Positions 1 through 8,497 of a DNA stretch of 64,000 bases are shown here, in pieces (positions within the stretch are counted from its first letter, which is position 1; each line of letters opens with the position of its first letter). A program made the position numbers and the translations under genes. Below the pieces are notes generated by a model. That model was not told the origin of the DNA and did not search any database. It saw only the letters and a list, made by a program, of their open reading frames with translations. Source of the stretch: Paenibacillus alkaliterrae (lineage in GTDB: Bacteria > Bacillota > Bacilli > Paenibacillales > Paenibacillaceae); contig NZ_JAKGAP010000007.1 in assembly GCF_021532375.1 (NCBI RefSeq), positions 62,001 through 126,000 of the forward strand, written 5' to 3'.

Positions 1-39
1 GGGTTGGAACGGGCCTCTTTTCTGTTGCATATGTGCGGA

Positions 40-495
40 TTACCCGCTGAACATCTTGAAAATCTTGTATAAGATCGCAGTAATACCCGCCGCCATTAAT
101 GGTCCGACTGGCACACCCCGCATAAATACGATTCCGAGAATGGAGCCTATTACGAGCCCTACAATAATTTGCGGATCGAATCGCAGCAGGTCAAGTCCTT
201 TTCCGTTGATGTAGGTCGCCGCCGCTCCGCCGAGTAAGGCTAGCCACCCGGGCCAGGAGGTGATTAGGGCTGTCACATCTTTGGTTTGTATTTTTCCCGC
301 TGCGAAAGGAACCAGAACGCTTAGTGTGAGAAACAGCAATCCAAGCTCTAGCCCGCGTCTTTCGATCGTCGGAAGATATCGTTCCAGATGTATAAGTTTT
401 ACTGCAAGCAGAAGGCATGCGGCAGTCGCGATGATGTGGGATCGACCGACTAACCCTATAACAATCAAGATCACCAGAACGATTTCTCCAGCCAT
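40..495 (-). CDS. DUF441 (UPF0756) family integral membrane protein
   Basis: A 151-residue, very hydrophobic protein with about four membrane segments (roughly residues 3-32, 50-66, 80-94 and 110-147). Length, the start [18 protein letters not shown] and the glycine-rich C-terminal half match the DUF441/UPF0756 family (YtwI of B. subtilis). No catalytic residues or known function can be assigned. The ATG at 495 is preceded by GAGGAG nine bases upstream. It is encoded on the minus strand downstream of comB and comA, with a gap of about 90 bases. Identity as a family member is fairly sure; the role is unknown. Confidence 0.8.
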   Translation of the reverse strand: MAGEIVLVILIVIGLVGRSHIIATAACLLLAVKLIHLERYLPTIERRGLELGLLFLTLSVLVPFAAGKIQTKDVTALITSWPGWLALLGGAAATYINGKGLDLLRFDPQIIVGLVIGSILGIVFMRGVPVGPLMAAGITAILYKIFKMFSG

Positions 496-586
496 GGTAA
501 TAGACTCCTCACCCGCAAAAATGTCATCAGGTTAGCATTTTGCTAGCCTGCTTCATTATATGGAAAGCCTCGTCCATATATGTCTG

Positions 587-1297
587 CTAGATTCGGGTAA
601 GCTGATCTCCATTCAGACGCGGAACATCATGGTAAATGTCAATTGCCGTGCAGGTTTCTATATCACGCTTCATACCAAGCTTTAAGAGTCTTCTCCCCGA
701 AATTCCGCTCAATACCGTTTCTTTAATTCGATTCGAACGATTCCGATAAAGCGCAAGCATAGCCGTGCCAAAATCGTCCGTTTCAATTGCGACTTGGCTT
801 AAGGATTGAAGCTTATCGAGAACAAGACCGGCGCATAGACCATCTTCAATGGCAAACTCATCATGGCTGCCGGCGCATAAAATAATGACATCCCTCCGCA
901 AATCGATTGCCGCGCGCGCGCAAGCTTCGGCATTCAAGAGGGAGGCGGTCAGCACGTAATCGGCGCGCATCGATTTGTGGATCGCCCTTGTACCGTTCGT
1001 AGTAGTCAGCACGATACGCTTGCCCGCTACGACCTGTTCTGTATATTCCTCGGGCGAATTTCCGAGGTCAAAGCCTGCGATTTTGCGGCAGAAGCGTTCA
1101 CCCCCGAGCAAGTCACCCGGTCGGTGCATCGCACGCGCCTCCATTACGGTTTCCGCCGGGACGACGCACAATGCGCCGGCGGAAATCGCCGTGATAATCG
1201 TACTCGTTGCACGCAGCACATCGATGATAATGGCTGTTTTATGATGAAATCTTGCAGAGCTTGCTTCATTCACGCTTGAAATAACTTGCACTTGCAT
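587..1297 (-). CDS. comB: 2-phosphosulfolactate phosphatase ComB
   Basis: Predicted Mg-dependent phosphatase (236 residues) that removes phosphate from 2-phosphosulfolactate to give 3-sulfolactate, the step after ComA. Family-type motifs are visible: IIDVLRATSTI near residues 24-34, GGERFCRK and DLGNSPEEY near 65-84, TTTNGTRAI near 98-106, and CAGSHDEFAIEDGLCAG near 140-157. It lies just downstream of comA on the same strand (47-base gap), so the two are probably cotranscribed. In archaea the product feeds coenzyme M synthesis; no other coenzyme M genes are seen here. In Bacillus, sulfolactate is a spore solute, which fits the sporulation neighbourhood (inference). Confidence 0.88.
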   Translation of the reverse strand: MQVQVISSVNEASSARFHHKTAIIIDVLRATSTIITAISAGALCVVPAETVMEARAMHRPGDLLGGERFCRKIAGFDLGNSPEEYTEQVVAGKRIVLTTTNGTRAIHKSMRADYVLTASLLNAEACARAAIDLRRDVIILCAGSHDEFAIEDGLCAGLVLDKLQSLSQVAIETDDFGTAMLALYRNRSNRIKETVLSGISGRRLLKLGMKRDIETCTAIDIYHDVPRLNGDQLTRI

Positions 1298-1344
1298 TTT
1301 CGCACCGCCTTTCTAATCCATAAATGCCATAGAACAAATTCCGT

Positions 1345-2175
1345 TTATATCATGTAAAAATAAGGCTCCGAGGAGCTTCCGAATTCAAACGTGTCAGAAC
1401 GGAGACCGCGGCGCATCGCTTCAAGTGAAAGAACGTCCGTCGGAGCAATATTTCCCAGATGAGCGTTAGCGCCAATTTGTTGAAGCATGTAAACCTGCTG
1501 CTGTTTCAATGGAGCTTCCCACATAAGACGGCTGCTGTCGCTTACTTTACGCAGAACCTTCTCCAGCGTGCCTTCATCGCATTTGCCTTCCGCATCGAAT
1601 AAACCGACATTCACGCCCGATTCGCGCGCTTCTACCGTAACGAGCCTGGAGCCTGCTTCGAAATCGCATTCCGCCGTGAAAGCAAGCTCCTCCGGGTCGA
1701 TCATGGAGCCGGAGGCTTTTTTTCCATATTCGGTCACGACATATAGCCCGCGTTCTATGCCTTCTTTTATGAGAGAGGTTCTTTGCTTGCGGTCCAGCTC
1801 GATCGTCCCGTCCGAAACCTCTAATCCGTTAAATCCGAGCGAACAAACGGTATCCAAAAAGGATCGAACGGCTTGCTGCTTTATGGCTGCTTCAAGTAAC
1901 GTGCCTCCCGGCATAATAATGAGTCCGTTTTCCTTGGCAGCCATTAGTTTTTTCCGAAGCAAATCCGTCGGGTAGAGGACGCTCGTGCCGAAAGCAAGCT
2001 TAACAATATCGACATGAGTGCCGGCCATCTGAATAAAATCGGAAAAGGAATAGAGTCCCATGCCTTTGTCGATGACCATCGTTTGGCCCATTCGGCTTCT
2101 CCGATTGGTAGCGCGCTGACCTCCGGGGTCTTGCAGCAGGTGATGCCATTCATCAGCAGTTGCCATTCTCATCAT
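1345..2175 (-). CDS. comA: Phosphosulfolactate synthase ComA
   Basis: Predicted TIM-barrel enzyme that adds sulfite to phosphoenolpyruvate to form phosphosulfolactate. The 276-residue product carries DKGMGLYSFSDF, KLAFGTSVLYP, GGTLLEAA, the segment GFNGLEVSDGTIEL and a C-terminal FGSSSEPYF, all typical of the ComA/YitD family. The open frame extends to 2235, but the ATG at 2175 is chosen because GAGGAG lies about seven bases upstream of it; the longer start has no such site. It runs divergently from yqhV and is followed by comB. This is the sulfolactate enzyme, not the unrelated competence response regulator also called ComA. Confidence 0.88.
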   Translation of the reverse strand: MMRMATADEWHHLLQDPGGQRATNRRSRMGQTMVIDKGMGLYSFSDFIQMAGTHVDIVKLAFGTSVLYPTDLLRKKLMAAKENGLIIMPGGTLLEAAIKQQAVRSFLDTVCSLGFNGLEVSDGTIELDRKQRTSLIKEGIERGLYVVTEYGKKASGSMIDPEELAFTAECDFEAGSRLVTVEARESGVNVGLFDAEGKCDEGTLEKVLRKVSDSSRLMWEAPLKQQQVYMLQQIGANAHLGNIAPTDVLSLEAMRRGLRSDTFEFGSSSEPYFYMI

Positions 2176-2325
2176 TGTTATCTCCTCGCACATGCTAATT
2201 TCTTGTTGATCGAATGAATGATTCACTATATGCACTTGCCGTTAGGCAGGTGCCCGGCATGAAATAGAGACAAGCGTGCATATATTTATGGGACAACTGC
2301 ATTTACGAAGGGAGGTTGCATTCGC

Positions 2326-2592
2326 ATGCTCAATAAAATTGTTATGACTATGGCAACGCTGCGTCTCACATCCGGTACGATCGAGATTTGTGCTGCGCTG
2401 CTGATGCTGCGGTTAAACCAAATTGATAAAGCTTTGGTCGTGAATTCATCGCTTGCTTTAGTAGGACCGCTCATTTTGATTGCTACAACTACGGTTGGTT
2501 TAGTCGGGATGTCCGACAAGTTGTCTCCCTCTAAATTTATTTGGGTAGCCGCGGGCGTTATTTGCTTGATGATCGGCATTTTGAAAAAATAA
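2326..2592 (+). CDS. yqhV: DUF2619 family small membrane protein YqhV
   Basis: An 88-residue membrane protein with three hydrophobic stretches (about 10-28, 40-62 and 69-86) and the segment TLRLTSGTIEICAALLML, matching YqhV/DUF2619. The ATG at 2326 has GAAGGGAGG upstream. In B. subtilis yqhV also lies immediately before spoIIIAA, so synteny supports the name. Function is not established; membership in the sporulation regulon is only suggested by position. Confidence 0.85.
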   Translation: MLNKIVMTMATLRLTSGTIEICAALLMLRLNQIDKALVVNSSLALVGPLILIATTTVGLVGMSDKLSPSKFIWVAAGVICLMIGILKK

Positions 2593-2626
2593 TAGATTGT
2601 TAATCTAGCAATGGAGGGAACAGGGG

Positions 2627-2656
2627 GACATATTTTCGCTATACAAGCATACAAAT
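2627..2656 (+). promoter_or_regulatory. Candidate sigma-E promoter of the spoIIIA operon
   Basis: The -35-like GACATATT (2627-2634) and -10-like CATACAAAT (2648-2656) are separated by 13 bases. They closely resemble the sigma-E consensus (kmATATT and CATACAmT). The site is about 40 bases before the spoIIIAA start, and spoIIIA is a known sigma-E operon in B. subtilis. Confidence 0.7.
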
Positions 2657-2694
2657 AGGACAATGAAGGACAAACATCCGGGAGTGATGATCGC

Positions 2695-3747
2695 ATGCTG
2701 GCACGCGTAGTACATCTGCTGCCTTTGGAGCTGAAGACACTGCTGGAGCGTCTGCCTGAACAGCTGCAGGAGCAGCTTGAAGAAATTCGGATTCGCGAAG
2801 GCCGACCTCTTGAACTTGGTTTTCGGGGACAGTCCAGGTTTTTGACAATTGACGGTTCATTGAGACAAACGGCTGACGGCGCGTACAAGCCTTCGGCGGA
2901 TACATGCCGCAAGCTTCTCGAACGCATTACGAATTACTCCTTATACGCGATGGAGGAGGAGCTGCGAAGAGGCTTCATAACGGTATCAGGCGGACATCGA
3001 ATCGGACTTGCCGGAAGAACGATTTTAGACAGCGGCGTTGTAAGAGGCATTCGCGATATTGGCGCGTTCAATATCCGGGTCGCAAGAGAGGTGATTGGCG
3101 CCGGTATTCATTTGCTGCCGAAGCTGTTAGACCGCAATCGGAAAACGTTGCATTCCGCGCTCATTCTGGCCCCTCCGCAGCAAGGAAAAACGACGCTTGT
3201 TCGGGACATTGCAAGATCAGTCAGCTATGGCTTATGGCCGAGCTTCGAGGCAAGCGGCTGGCAGGGAAGGAAGGTCGGTATCGTCGACGAGCGTTCAGAG
3301 ATTGCGGCCTGCGTAAGGGGAATTCCAACCTTCGATGTCGGACCGCGAACGGACGTAATGGATGCATGCCCGAAAGCGGAAGGCATGATGATGCTGCTGC
3401 GGTCCATGTCGCCCGAGGTGCTGATCGCGGATGAGATCGGGAGGCCGGAGGACGGAGAGGCGATTCGAGAAGCAAGCCATGCGGGGATCAGCGTAATCGC
3501 AACCGCGCATGCCTACGATTTGCAGGATGCCAGGGGGAGACCGGTGCTGCGAAAGCTTCTGGACGAAGGCGCATTTACCTATGTGGTCGAGCTGAAGCGA
3601 ACCGAGCAGGGCATTATGCATCGAGTCGTATCCGCAGAAGCAAACGGGCGAGCAACAGCCCGCGAGCAGCCGGCATTACCGCCGCATCGTTCGGCTGTCG
3701 ATGCTGTGCATTCCTTCTCCGGTCGGCATAGAGCTGATGACCCGTGA
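2695..3747 (+). CDS. spoIIIAA: Stage III sporulation protein AA, secretion-type ATPase
   Basis: ATPase of the SpoIIIA-SpoIIQ feeding-tube complex that connects mother cell and forespore after engulfment. The 350-residue protein has a Walker A motif (PPQQGKTTLVRD, about residues 160-171) and a Walker B motif EVLIADEIGR near 241-250, as in type II/IV secretion ATPases. It is cytoplasmic in the mother cell. First gene of the eight-gene spoIIIA operon; its stop overlaps the spoIIIAB start by four bases. The C-terminal tail after about residue 310 is polar and variable. A sigma-E-like promoter precedes it. Confidence 0.96.
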   Translation: MLARVVHLLPLELKTLLERLPEQLQEQLEEIRIREGRPLELGFRGQSRFLTIDGSLRQTADGAYKPSADTCRKLLERITNYSLYAMEEELRRGFITVSGGHRIGLAGRTILDSGVVRGIRDIGAFNIRVAREVIGAGIHLLPKLLDRNRKTLHSALILAPPQQGKTTLVRDIARSVSYGLWPSFEASGWQGRKVGIVDERSEIAACVRGIPTFDVGPRTDVMDACPKAEGMMMLLRSMSPEVLIADEIGRPEDGEAIREASHAGISVIATAHAYDLQDARGRPVLRKLLDEGAFTYVVELKRTEQGIMHRVVSAEANGRATAREQPALPPHRSAVDAVHSFSGRHRADDP

Positions 3748-4262
3748 TCAAGCTGCTGGGTGCGGTACTTATCCTGTTCGCAGGCACGATGATCGGCTTT
3801 CAGCAGGCGGCGAAATTCGCCGAACGCCCTCGTCAATTAAGTCAGCTTGCGCACGCGCTGCAGCGGCTGGAGACGGAAATCGGCTATGGGCATACGCCTT
3901 TGCCGGAGGCGCTTGAACGAACGGCTATGGCGGCGCCAGAGCCGCTCGCTACACTGTTTCGCAAAGCGGCGGGCGGTATCGTGGAAGCGGAAAATCTAAC
4001 TTTCCGGGACAGCTGGGAGCAGGCGGTAAAATCGCAGTGGTCAGCGACATCCATGCGCAGTAACGAGCAGGCCGTACTCATCAGGCTGGGCTCTACACTT
4101 GGAATAAGCGACAAGGAAGATCAAATAAAGCATATACGTCTAGCGCTACTGCAGCTGAAGGCAGAGGAGGACGCAGCGAGAGACGATCAAGGGCGTTACG
4201 AGAAGATGTGGAAAAGTCTCGGTATTTTGATCGCTGTGCTGATCGTCATTTTGATGGTGTAA
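3744..4262 (+). CDS. spoIIIAB: Stage III sporulation protein AB
   Basis: A 172-residue membrane protein with an N-terminal segment (about 5-20) and a C-terminal segment (about 154-171) flanking a charged helical region (RPRQLSQLAHALQRLETEIGY). This is the layout of SpoIIIAB, which resembles the type II secretion F platform protein. GTG start at 3744, overlapping the end of spoIIIAA by four bases, indicates translational coupling. Component of the channel in the mother-cell-derived membrane around the forespore. Confidence 0.94.
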   Translation: MIKLLGAVLILFAGTMIGFQQAAKFAERPRQLSQLAHALQRLETEIGYGHTPLPEALERTAMAAPEPLATLFRKAAGGIVEAENLTFRDSWEQAVKSQWSATSMRSNEQAVLIRLGSTLGISDKEDQIKHIRLALLQLKAEEDAARDDQGRYEKMWKSLGILIAVLIVILMV

Positions 4263-4277
4263 TGGGGTGCCGCACAG

Positions 4278-4484
4278 ATGATGAACATGGATGTGAGCGC
4301 CATTTTCCAAATTGCCGGTATCGGAATCGTCATTGCGATGATTCATTCGGTTCTGAAGCAAATGGGAAAGGAAGACATGGCGCATTGGGTAACGGTAATC
4401 GGATTTGTTGTCGTGTTATTTATGGTCGTCCGGCTTCTCAATGAATTGTTTCAGGAAATAAAAACGATTTTTTTGTTCCAGTAG
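4278..4484 (+). CDS. spoIIIAC: Stage III sporulation protein AC
   Basis: A 68-residue protein made of two membrane helices (about 5-25 and 35-60) with the SpoIIIAC signature FQIAGIGIVIAMIHSVLKQMG. Its length is typical. It is a small membrane subunit of the SpoIIIA transmembrane complex. ATG at 4278; ATG at 4281 is an equally possible start because the frame begins MMNMD. Gaps to its neighbours are 15 and 29 bases, consistent with one operon. Confidence 0.94.
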   Translation: MMNMDVSAIFQIAGIGIVIAMIHSVLKQMGKEDMAHWVTVIGFVVVLFMVVRLLNELFQEIKTIFLFQ

Positions 4485-4513
4485 ACGTCTTCAGCGGACG
4501 TGCATGCAAGTAG

Positions 4514-4918
4514 GTGAACGAAGTGGAAATGATTCAAATCGTCGGTCTAGGTCTGATGGCAACCGTGCTTATACTCGTCATACGGGAACAAAAGCCGATG
4601 TTCGCTTTTTTGCTCGCTGCGTTTACAGGTCTCTTCATCTTCCTGTATTTGATCGGCAAAATCGGAATCGTCATAACCGTGTTGGAGGACCTGGCTAATC
4701 GATCGGGTATCCCTTCCATCTACTTGAAGACGGTCTTGAAAATTATCGGAATCGCGTACATCGCAGAGTTTGGAGCTCAAATAGTCAGAGACGCAGGTCA
4801 AGAGAGCATCGCTTCAAAAATTGAGTTTGCCGGCAAAATATTTATTCTCGTCATGGCCGTTCCGATTATTAGCGTGATCGTAGAGACCGTCATCGGTCTG
4901 CTGCCGGACGGGAGCTGA
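4514..4918 (+). CDS. spoIIIAD: Stage III sporulation protein AD
   Basis: A 134-residue membrane protein with three or four hydrophobic helices. The segment LKIIGIAYIAEFGAQIVRDAGQ and the following ASKIEFAGKIFILVMAVPII are hallmark SpoIIIAD sequence. It belongs to the SpoIIIA secretion-like complex. The start is uncertain: GTG at 4514, GTG at 4523 and ATG at 4529 are all in frame, and AGGTG at 4512-4516 suits 4523 best; the longest is listed. The stop TGA shares its last base with the spoIIIAE ATG. Confidence 0.94.
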   Translation: MNEVEMIQIVGLGLMATVLILVIREQKPMFAFLLAAFTGLFIFLYLIGKIGIVITVLEDLANRSGIPSIYLKTVLKIIGIAYIAEFGAQIVRDAGQESIASKIEFAGKIFILVMAVPIISVIVETVIGLLPDGS

Positions 4919-6171
4919 TGCGGATGGTCAAGCATACTCACGTACGAGAAAGGGCCAGACTGCTGCTCGCTATTATTATCGGCACCTTCCTTTTAGCCTT
5001 CGTGCCTAATGTAGGCTTTGTGTACGCTTCTAACGCAGAGATGCCTGCCGAGGACCGTTTGTTTGAGCGGGATCAGCTGACGAAGGAGCTTACGACAGAG
5101 CAAATAGGCGGTCTGGAGACGGATGCAGTCGAATCGTACTGGAATAAACTGAGGAGCGAATATGGGGGCTTCTTTCCGGAACAACGTATACCTAGCTTTG
5201 TGGAAATGATTATTCCGGGCGGCGAGGGCCTTAAGCTGACGGACATGATGAAAGGGTTGTTGAAATACTTTCTGCATGAGGTGCTTTATAACGGGAAGCT
5301 GCTCGTCACGATCGTCATGCTGACTGTATTCAGTATGGTGCTTGAAACGCTCCAGAATGCTTTCGAACGCAATGCCGTCAGCAAGGTGGCCTACTCGATT
5401 ACTTACATGGTGCTGATCATCATAGCTGTAAACAGCTTTAATGTCGCAATCGGCTATGCCAAAGGCGCAGTCGAAAACATGATTCAATTCATGCTCGCCA
5501 TGGTGCCTCTGCTGCTTACGTTACTCGCTTCGATGGGAAATGTCGTTACTGTATCGGTCCTGCACCCTCTGATCATTTTTATGATTCATGCTGTCGGAAC
5601 GATCATCTACACGGTTGTGTTTCCGCTCCTTTTCTTCTCGGCCGTGCTCCATATCGCTAGCGCGCTGTCGGAAAAGTTTAAGGTAACCCAGCTGGCAAAC
5701 CTGCTTCGTACGATTGCGGTCGCCGTAATGGGCGTGTTGATTACGGTATTTCTCGGGGTCATTTCTGTGCAGGGCGCGACCGGGGCCGTCACAGACGGAG
5801 TGACCTTGCGGACGGCGAAATTCGTAACCGGCAACTTCGTTCCGGTCGTAGGAAGAATGTTCTCGGATGCGGCCGATACGGTTATATCCGCCTCGATGCT
5901 GGCCAAAAATGCGATTGGGCTGGCTGGCGTGATCATCCTGCTGTTTATCAGTGCATTCCCTGCGATTAAAATATTAACGCTGGCACTCATCTACAACGTT
6001 TCGGCGGCTGTTATGCAGCCGTTAGGAGAATCGCCGATCGTTACGTGCCTTCAGACGATCGGGAAAACGATGGTTTATGTGTTTGCGGCGCTGGCGGCTG
6101 TCAGCCTTATGTTTTTTCTCGCGGTTACGATCATTTTGACTGCCGGAAACGCAGCGCTGATGGTGAGATAA
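4918..6171 (+). CDS. spoIIIAE: Stage III sporulation protein AE
   Basis: Polytopic membrane protein of 417 residues. An N-terminal hydrophobic segment (about 13-37) acts as signal or anchor, a charged domain spans about 40-110, and then come six or seven membrane helices. Family sequence such as GVISVQGATGAVTDGVTLRTAKF near 280-302 and the block FVPVVGRMFSDAADTV is clear. SpoIIIAE is the largest SpoIIIA membrane subunit, needed for late forespore gene expression. ATG at 4918 overlaps the spoIIIAD stop by one base; a second in-frame ATG at 4924 is possible. Confidence 0.95.
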   Translation: MRMVKHTHVRERARLLLAIIIGTFLLAFVPNVGFVYASNAEMPAEDRLFERDQLTKELTTEQIGGLETDAVESYWNKLRSEYGGFFPEQRIPSFVEMIIPGGEGLKLTDMMKGLLKYFLHEVLYNGKLLVTIVMLTVFSMVLETLQNAFERNAVSKVAYSITYMVLIIIAVNSFNVAIGYAKGAVENMIQFMLAMVPLLLTLLASMGNVVTVSVLHPLIIFMIHAVGTIIYTVVFPLLFFSAVLHIASALSEKFKVTQLANLLRTIAVAVMGVLITVFLGVISVQGATGAVTDGVTLRTAKFVTGNFVPVVGRMFSDAADTVISASMLAKNAIGLAGVIILLFISAFPAIKILTLALIYNVSAAVMQPLGESPIVTCLQTIGKTMVYVFAALAAVSLMFFLAVTIILTAGNAALMVR

Positions 6172-6188
6172 GGAAGGAGACGAACGCT

Positions 6189-6944
6189 GTGGTTGCTTGG
6201 TTAAGCGACTGGCTGCGAGACATCATAGCCGTTATTTTACTGGCGGTGGTCGTCGAACTGCTGCTCCCGAACAAAGCGATGCAGCGGTATGCGCGGCTCG
6301 TTGTCGGTTTGTTCATCCTAATGACGATTTTATCGCCCATATTAAAGCTCATGCAAAGCGATATTAGTACGAGGCTGGATAACGGAATGGAGCTGTGGAG
6401 CGAGTCTGCCATGAAGCGCGGAGTGCCTATGGCGGGTTTATCTCAAATACAGCGGGACGCGGAGCAGCTGAGCGAGAAACGCAACCTGGAAGCAGCCAAG
6501 CTAGCCGAGCGGACGCTGGAGGATTCCATAAAAGCTGAGCTTATCGAGCGTTCTAAGGCTCCGGTTGACAGTGTGGACGCCGTGTTGAAATGGGTCGTAA
6601 AGCCGGGGGGGCAGACCCCCTACATTAGTCAGATTATCGTTACTCTTAAATCTGGTAACGGGCAAGATGGAAGGCTGGAGGATACCGCCCCTATGAAAGA
6701 GGTGCTGCCCGTAAACATTGCCGTAGAGATCGAACAGATAGGCGGGGAAGGGAAAGTCCCGGCTTCGGGCCCGGAACATTCGGAACGTAAAACAGAGGCG
6801 GCAGAGGTCGGGCAGAAGGCGGATGAAGGTTGGACTGGAGCCGATCCCGAAACGACAGCGGCCATTATCGATTTGATCGAAAAAGGCTGGGGCGTAGCTT
6901 CTGAGCAAGTTGTCGTTAGACAGCCGTCGCAGCAGAAGCCTTAG
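6189..6944 (+). CDS. spoIIIAF: Stage III sporulation protein AF
   Basis: A 251-residue protein with two N-terminal membrane helices (about 8-25 and 33-52, including LVVGLFILMTILSPILKL) and a soluble C-terminal region that ends in the conserved VEKGWGV-like segment (here IEKGWGVASEQVVV). The open frame runs upstream into spoIIIAE, but the GTG at 6189 is chosen because AAGGAAGGAG lies just before it at 6171-6180. The soluble domain has a ring-building fold in other species. It is somewhat longer than the B. subtilis protein, mostly through a polar insert near residues 175-215. Confidence 0.92.
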   Translation: MVAWLSDWLRDIIAVILLAVVVELLLPNKAMQRYARLVVGLFILMTILSPILKLMQSDISTRLDNGMELWSESAMKRGVPMAGLSQIQRDAEQLSEKRNLEAAKLAERTLEDSIKAELIERSKAPVDSVDAVLKWVVKPGGQTPYISQIIVTLKSGNGQDGRLEDTAPMKEVLPVNIAVEIEQIGGEGKVPASGPEHSERKTEAAEVGQKADEGWTGADPETTAAIIDLIEKGWGVASEQVVVRQPSQQKP

Positions 6945-6979
6945 CGATAAACGCATAAACGGAAAGGAGGTACGGCGCG

Positions 6980-7612
6980 GTGGCCAAATGGCTGGAAGGC
7001 ATAGAATCAGCGGTTGGAGGCGGTCCCGGCGGTCCGAAGCGTGTTCGGACGCTGCGAATTTTGCTAATCGTTGGGGGGATTGGCGCGGCGCTAATGATTA
7101 TGAATTCATTTCTAACGTATAAAGATGTGGAGCCTTCGGCTCAGGATCCAAATCCGCCGCCGCAGGCCGAAGATGTATGGGCTGGATCGGGAGCGTCTGC
7201 CAGCTCGCCATTCGCTGCGATCGAGCAGCCGCTGGAGACGCGGCTGAAGGAAATTTTGGAGAAAATCGTTGGCGTTGGCACGGTTGATGTGCTCGTGACG
7301 GTCGATTCGACGGAAGAAACTATATTCGTGCGCAATACACAAGAATCGGAATCGGTACAAGATGAAAACGATCGTAATGGCGGACGGAGACATGTAACGT
7401 CTATTACGAAGGACGGACAGGTCGTCCTGTATGAAGTGTCGGGAGAACAGAAGCCGATCATAACCAAAACGATTAACCCGCGTATTCGCGGTATTCTTAT
7501 AGTCGCCAAGGGCGCTGAAAATGCGACGGTCAGACGTCTCATTGTCAATGCGGTTGAAAAGGGCTTTAATGTGCCGGTTAATCGAATTTCAGTCGTGCCA
7601 AGCAAGCAGTAA
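6980..7612 (+). CDS. spoIIIAG: Stage III sporulation protein AG
   Basis: A 210-residue protein with one membrane helix (about 25-43) and an extracytoplasmic domain that forms the large ring of the SpoIIIA channel in B. subtilis. Conserved parts include the segment LEKIVGVGTVDVLVTVDS and the C-terminal PRIRGILIVAKGAENATVRR with VNAVEKGFNVPVNRISV. GTG start at 6980, with AAAGGAGG ten bases upstream. A low-complexity proline/alanine linker (about 55-80) follows the membrane helix. Confidence 0.94.
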   Translation: MAKWLEGIESAVGGGPGGPKRVRTLRILLIVGGIGAALMIMNSFLTYKDVEPSAQDPNPPPQAEDVWAGSGASASSPFAAIEQPLETRLKEILEKIVGVGTVDVLVTVDSTEETIFVRNTQESESVQDENDRNGGRRHVTSITKDGQVVLYEVSGEQKPIITKTINPRIRGILIVAKGAENATVRRLIVNAVEKGFNVPVNRISVVPSKQ

Positions 7613-7642
7613 ACTAATATGAATCATTGGGAGGGTGTTCAC

Positions 7643-8260
7643 ATGAACACGAAAAGACAAACGGTATGGCTCGTATCAATGCTTAGTTTGATGGTGGTAT
7701 TGTCGGCTTATTATTTATTTACTCAGGACATCGATTCACCGGAAGTGCTAACGGACGGCTCGCAAACCGAGCAAGCAGCGCAAAATGCGACTGAAGCAGC
7801 GACGGATGGCAACGGACTCGTTGTGAACGAGGTACAGCCTGGCGACGATGCTGCCATTAGCGATGCGGAGCTTGAAATCTTGGATCAAATCGATAAGCAA
7901 GGCCTTGCGGCGGGCGGCCTGTTCAGCGAGCTGATGGCGAAGCGGGAAATGCAAAATACCGAAGCGGAGAATCGGATTATGGCAGCCATTTCCGAGACGC
8001 AAAGCAAGCAAGAGGAATCTGTAGCGGCAATTGCCGAGCTTGAACAGCTTGAAGACAAAACCTCGAAAAAGACAGGCCTGGAGTCAGAGCTCATGAAGCA
8101 ATATGAAATGGCTTTGATCGATGAAGAGGGCGACCATTTCAAGGTTGTCGTATCGAGCGAGTCGCTGGATAAGAAGCAAGCCGCTGACATTATCAAATTG
8201 GTTATGAACACGATGGAAGTTAATGCGAATCAAGTATCCGTCCAATATGTAACGCAATAA
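7643..8260 (+). CDS. spoIIIAH: Stage III sporulation protein AH
   Basis: A 205-residue bitopic protein: one membrane helix (about 8-25), an acidic and alanine-rich linker, a coiled-coil region (EMQNTEAENRIMAAISETQS), and a C-terminal ring-building domain related to the YscJ/FliF family. SpoIIIAH binds SpoIIQ of the forespore across the intermembrane space. The frame is open from 7619, but GGGAGG at 7629-7634 points to ATG 7643. Last gene of the operon, followed by a terminator at 8291. Confidence 0.94.
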   Translation: MNTKRQTVWLVSMLSLMVVLSAYYLFTQDIDSPEVLTDGSQTEQAAQNATEAATDGNGLVVNEVQPGDDAAISDAELEILDQIDKQGLAAGGLFSELMAKREMQNTEAENRIMAAISETQSKQEESVAAIAELEQLEDKTSKKTGLESELMKQYEMALIDEEGDHFKVVVSSESLDKKQAADIIKLVMNTMEVNANQVSVQYVTQ

Positions 8261-8290
8261 GAAACGTTTAACGGTTTGCCCGTTAATGAA

Positions 8291-8335
8291 CCCCTGACGC
8301 CGCCAGCTAATTTGCTGGCTGTGACAGGGGTTTTT
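8291..8335 (+). terminator. Rho-independent terminator after spoIIIAH
   Basis: CCCCTG (8291-8296) pairs with CAGGGG (8325-8330), and inside it GCCAGC (8302-8307) pairs with GCTGGC (8314-8319). Five T residues follow. Confidence 0.85.
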
Positions 8336-8365
8336 GGTTCCTGCGGAGGACTGAACAAAAAATGA

Positions 8366-8394
8366 TTCGTGTTCAGGCTTGTTTATGATATAAT
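8366..8394 (+). promoter_or_regulatory. Candidate sigma-A promoter of accB-accC
   Basis: TATAAT at 8389-8394 is preceded by TGA, giving an extended -10 (TGATATAAT). The -35 position (TTCGTG, 8366-8371) is weak. About 100 bases of leader separate it from accB. Confidence 0.5.
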
Positions 8395-8497
8395 GTTAAA
8401 CGTTATGTGAAAGAATTGGATAGATTGGCATTCATACCGTACGAAAAGTACTTTGAAGGCCATTTTGCTATCGTAAATTTAAGGAGTGAAAACATTC

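Noticed and set aside
1345..2175. comA as the competence regulator ComA
   Set aside because: The sequence is a phosphosulfolactate synthase, not a response regulator; the shared name is a coincidence.
2286..2927. 213-residue minus-strand frame opposite yqhV and spoIIIAA
   Set aside because: Composition rich in Ser and Arg, no family features, antisense to two real genes and the sigma-E promoter.
4993..5487. 164-residue minus-strand frame opposite spoIIIAE
   Set aside because: His-rich shadow of a membrane protein gene, no start signal.
6045..6188. Longer N-terminus for SpoIIIAF
   Set aside because: The extension overlaps spoIIIAE and is Cys/Arg-rich; AAGGAAGGAG just before GTG 6189 explains the start.
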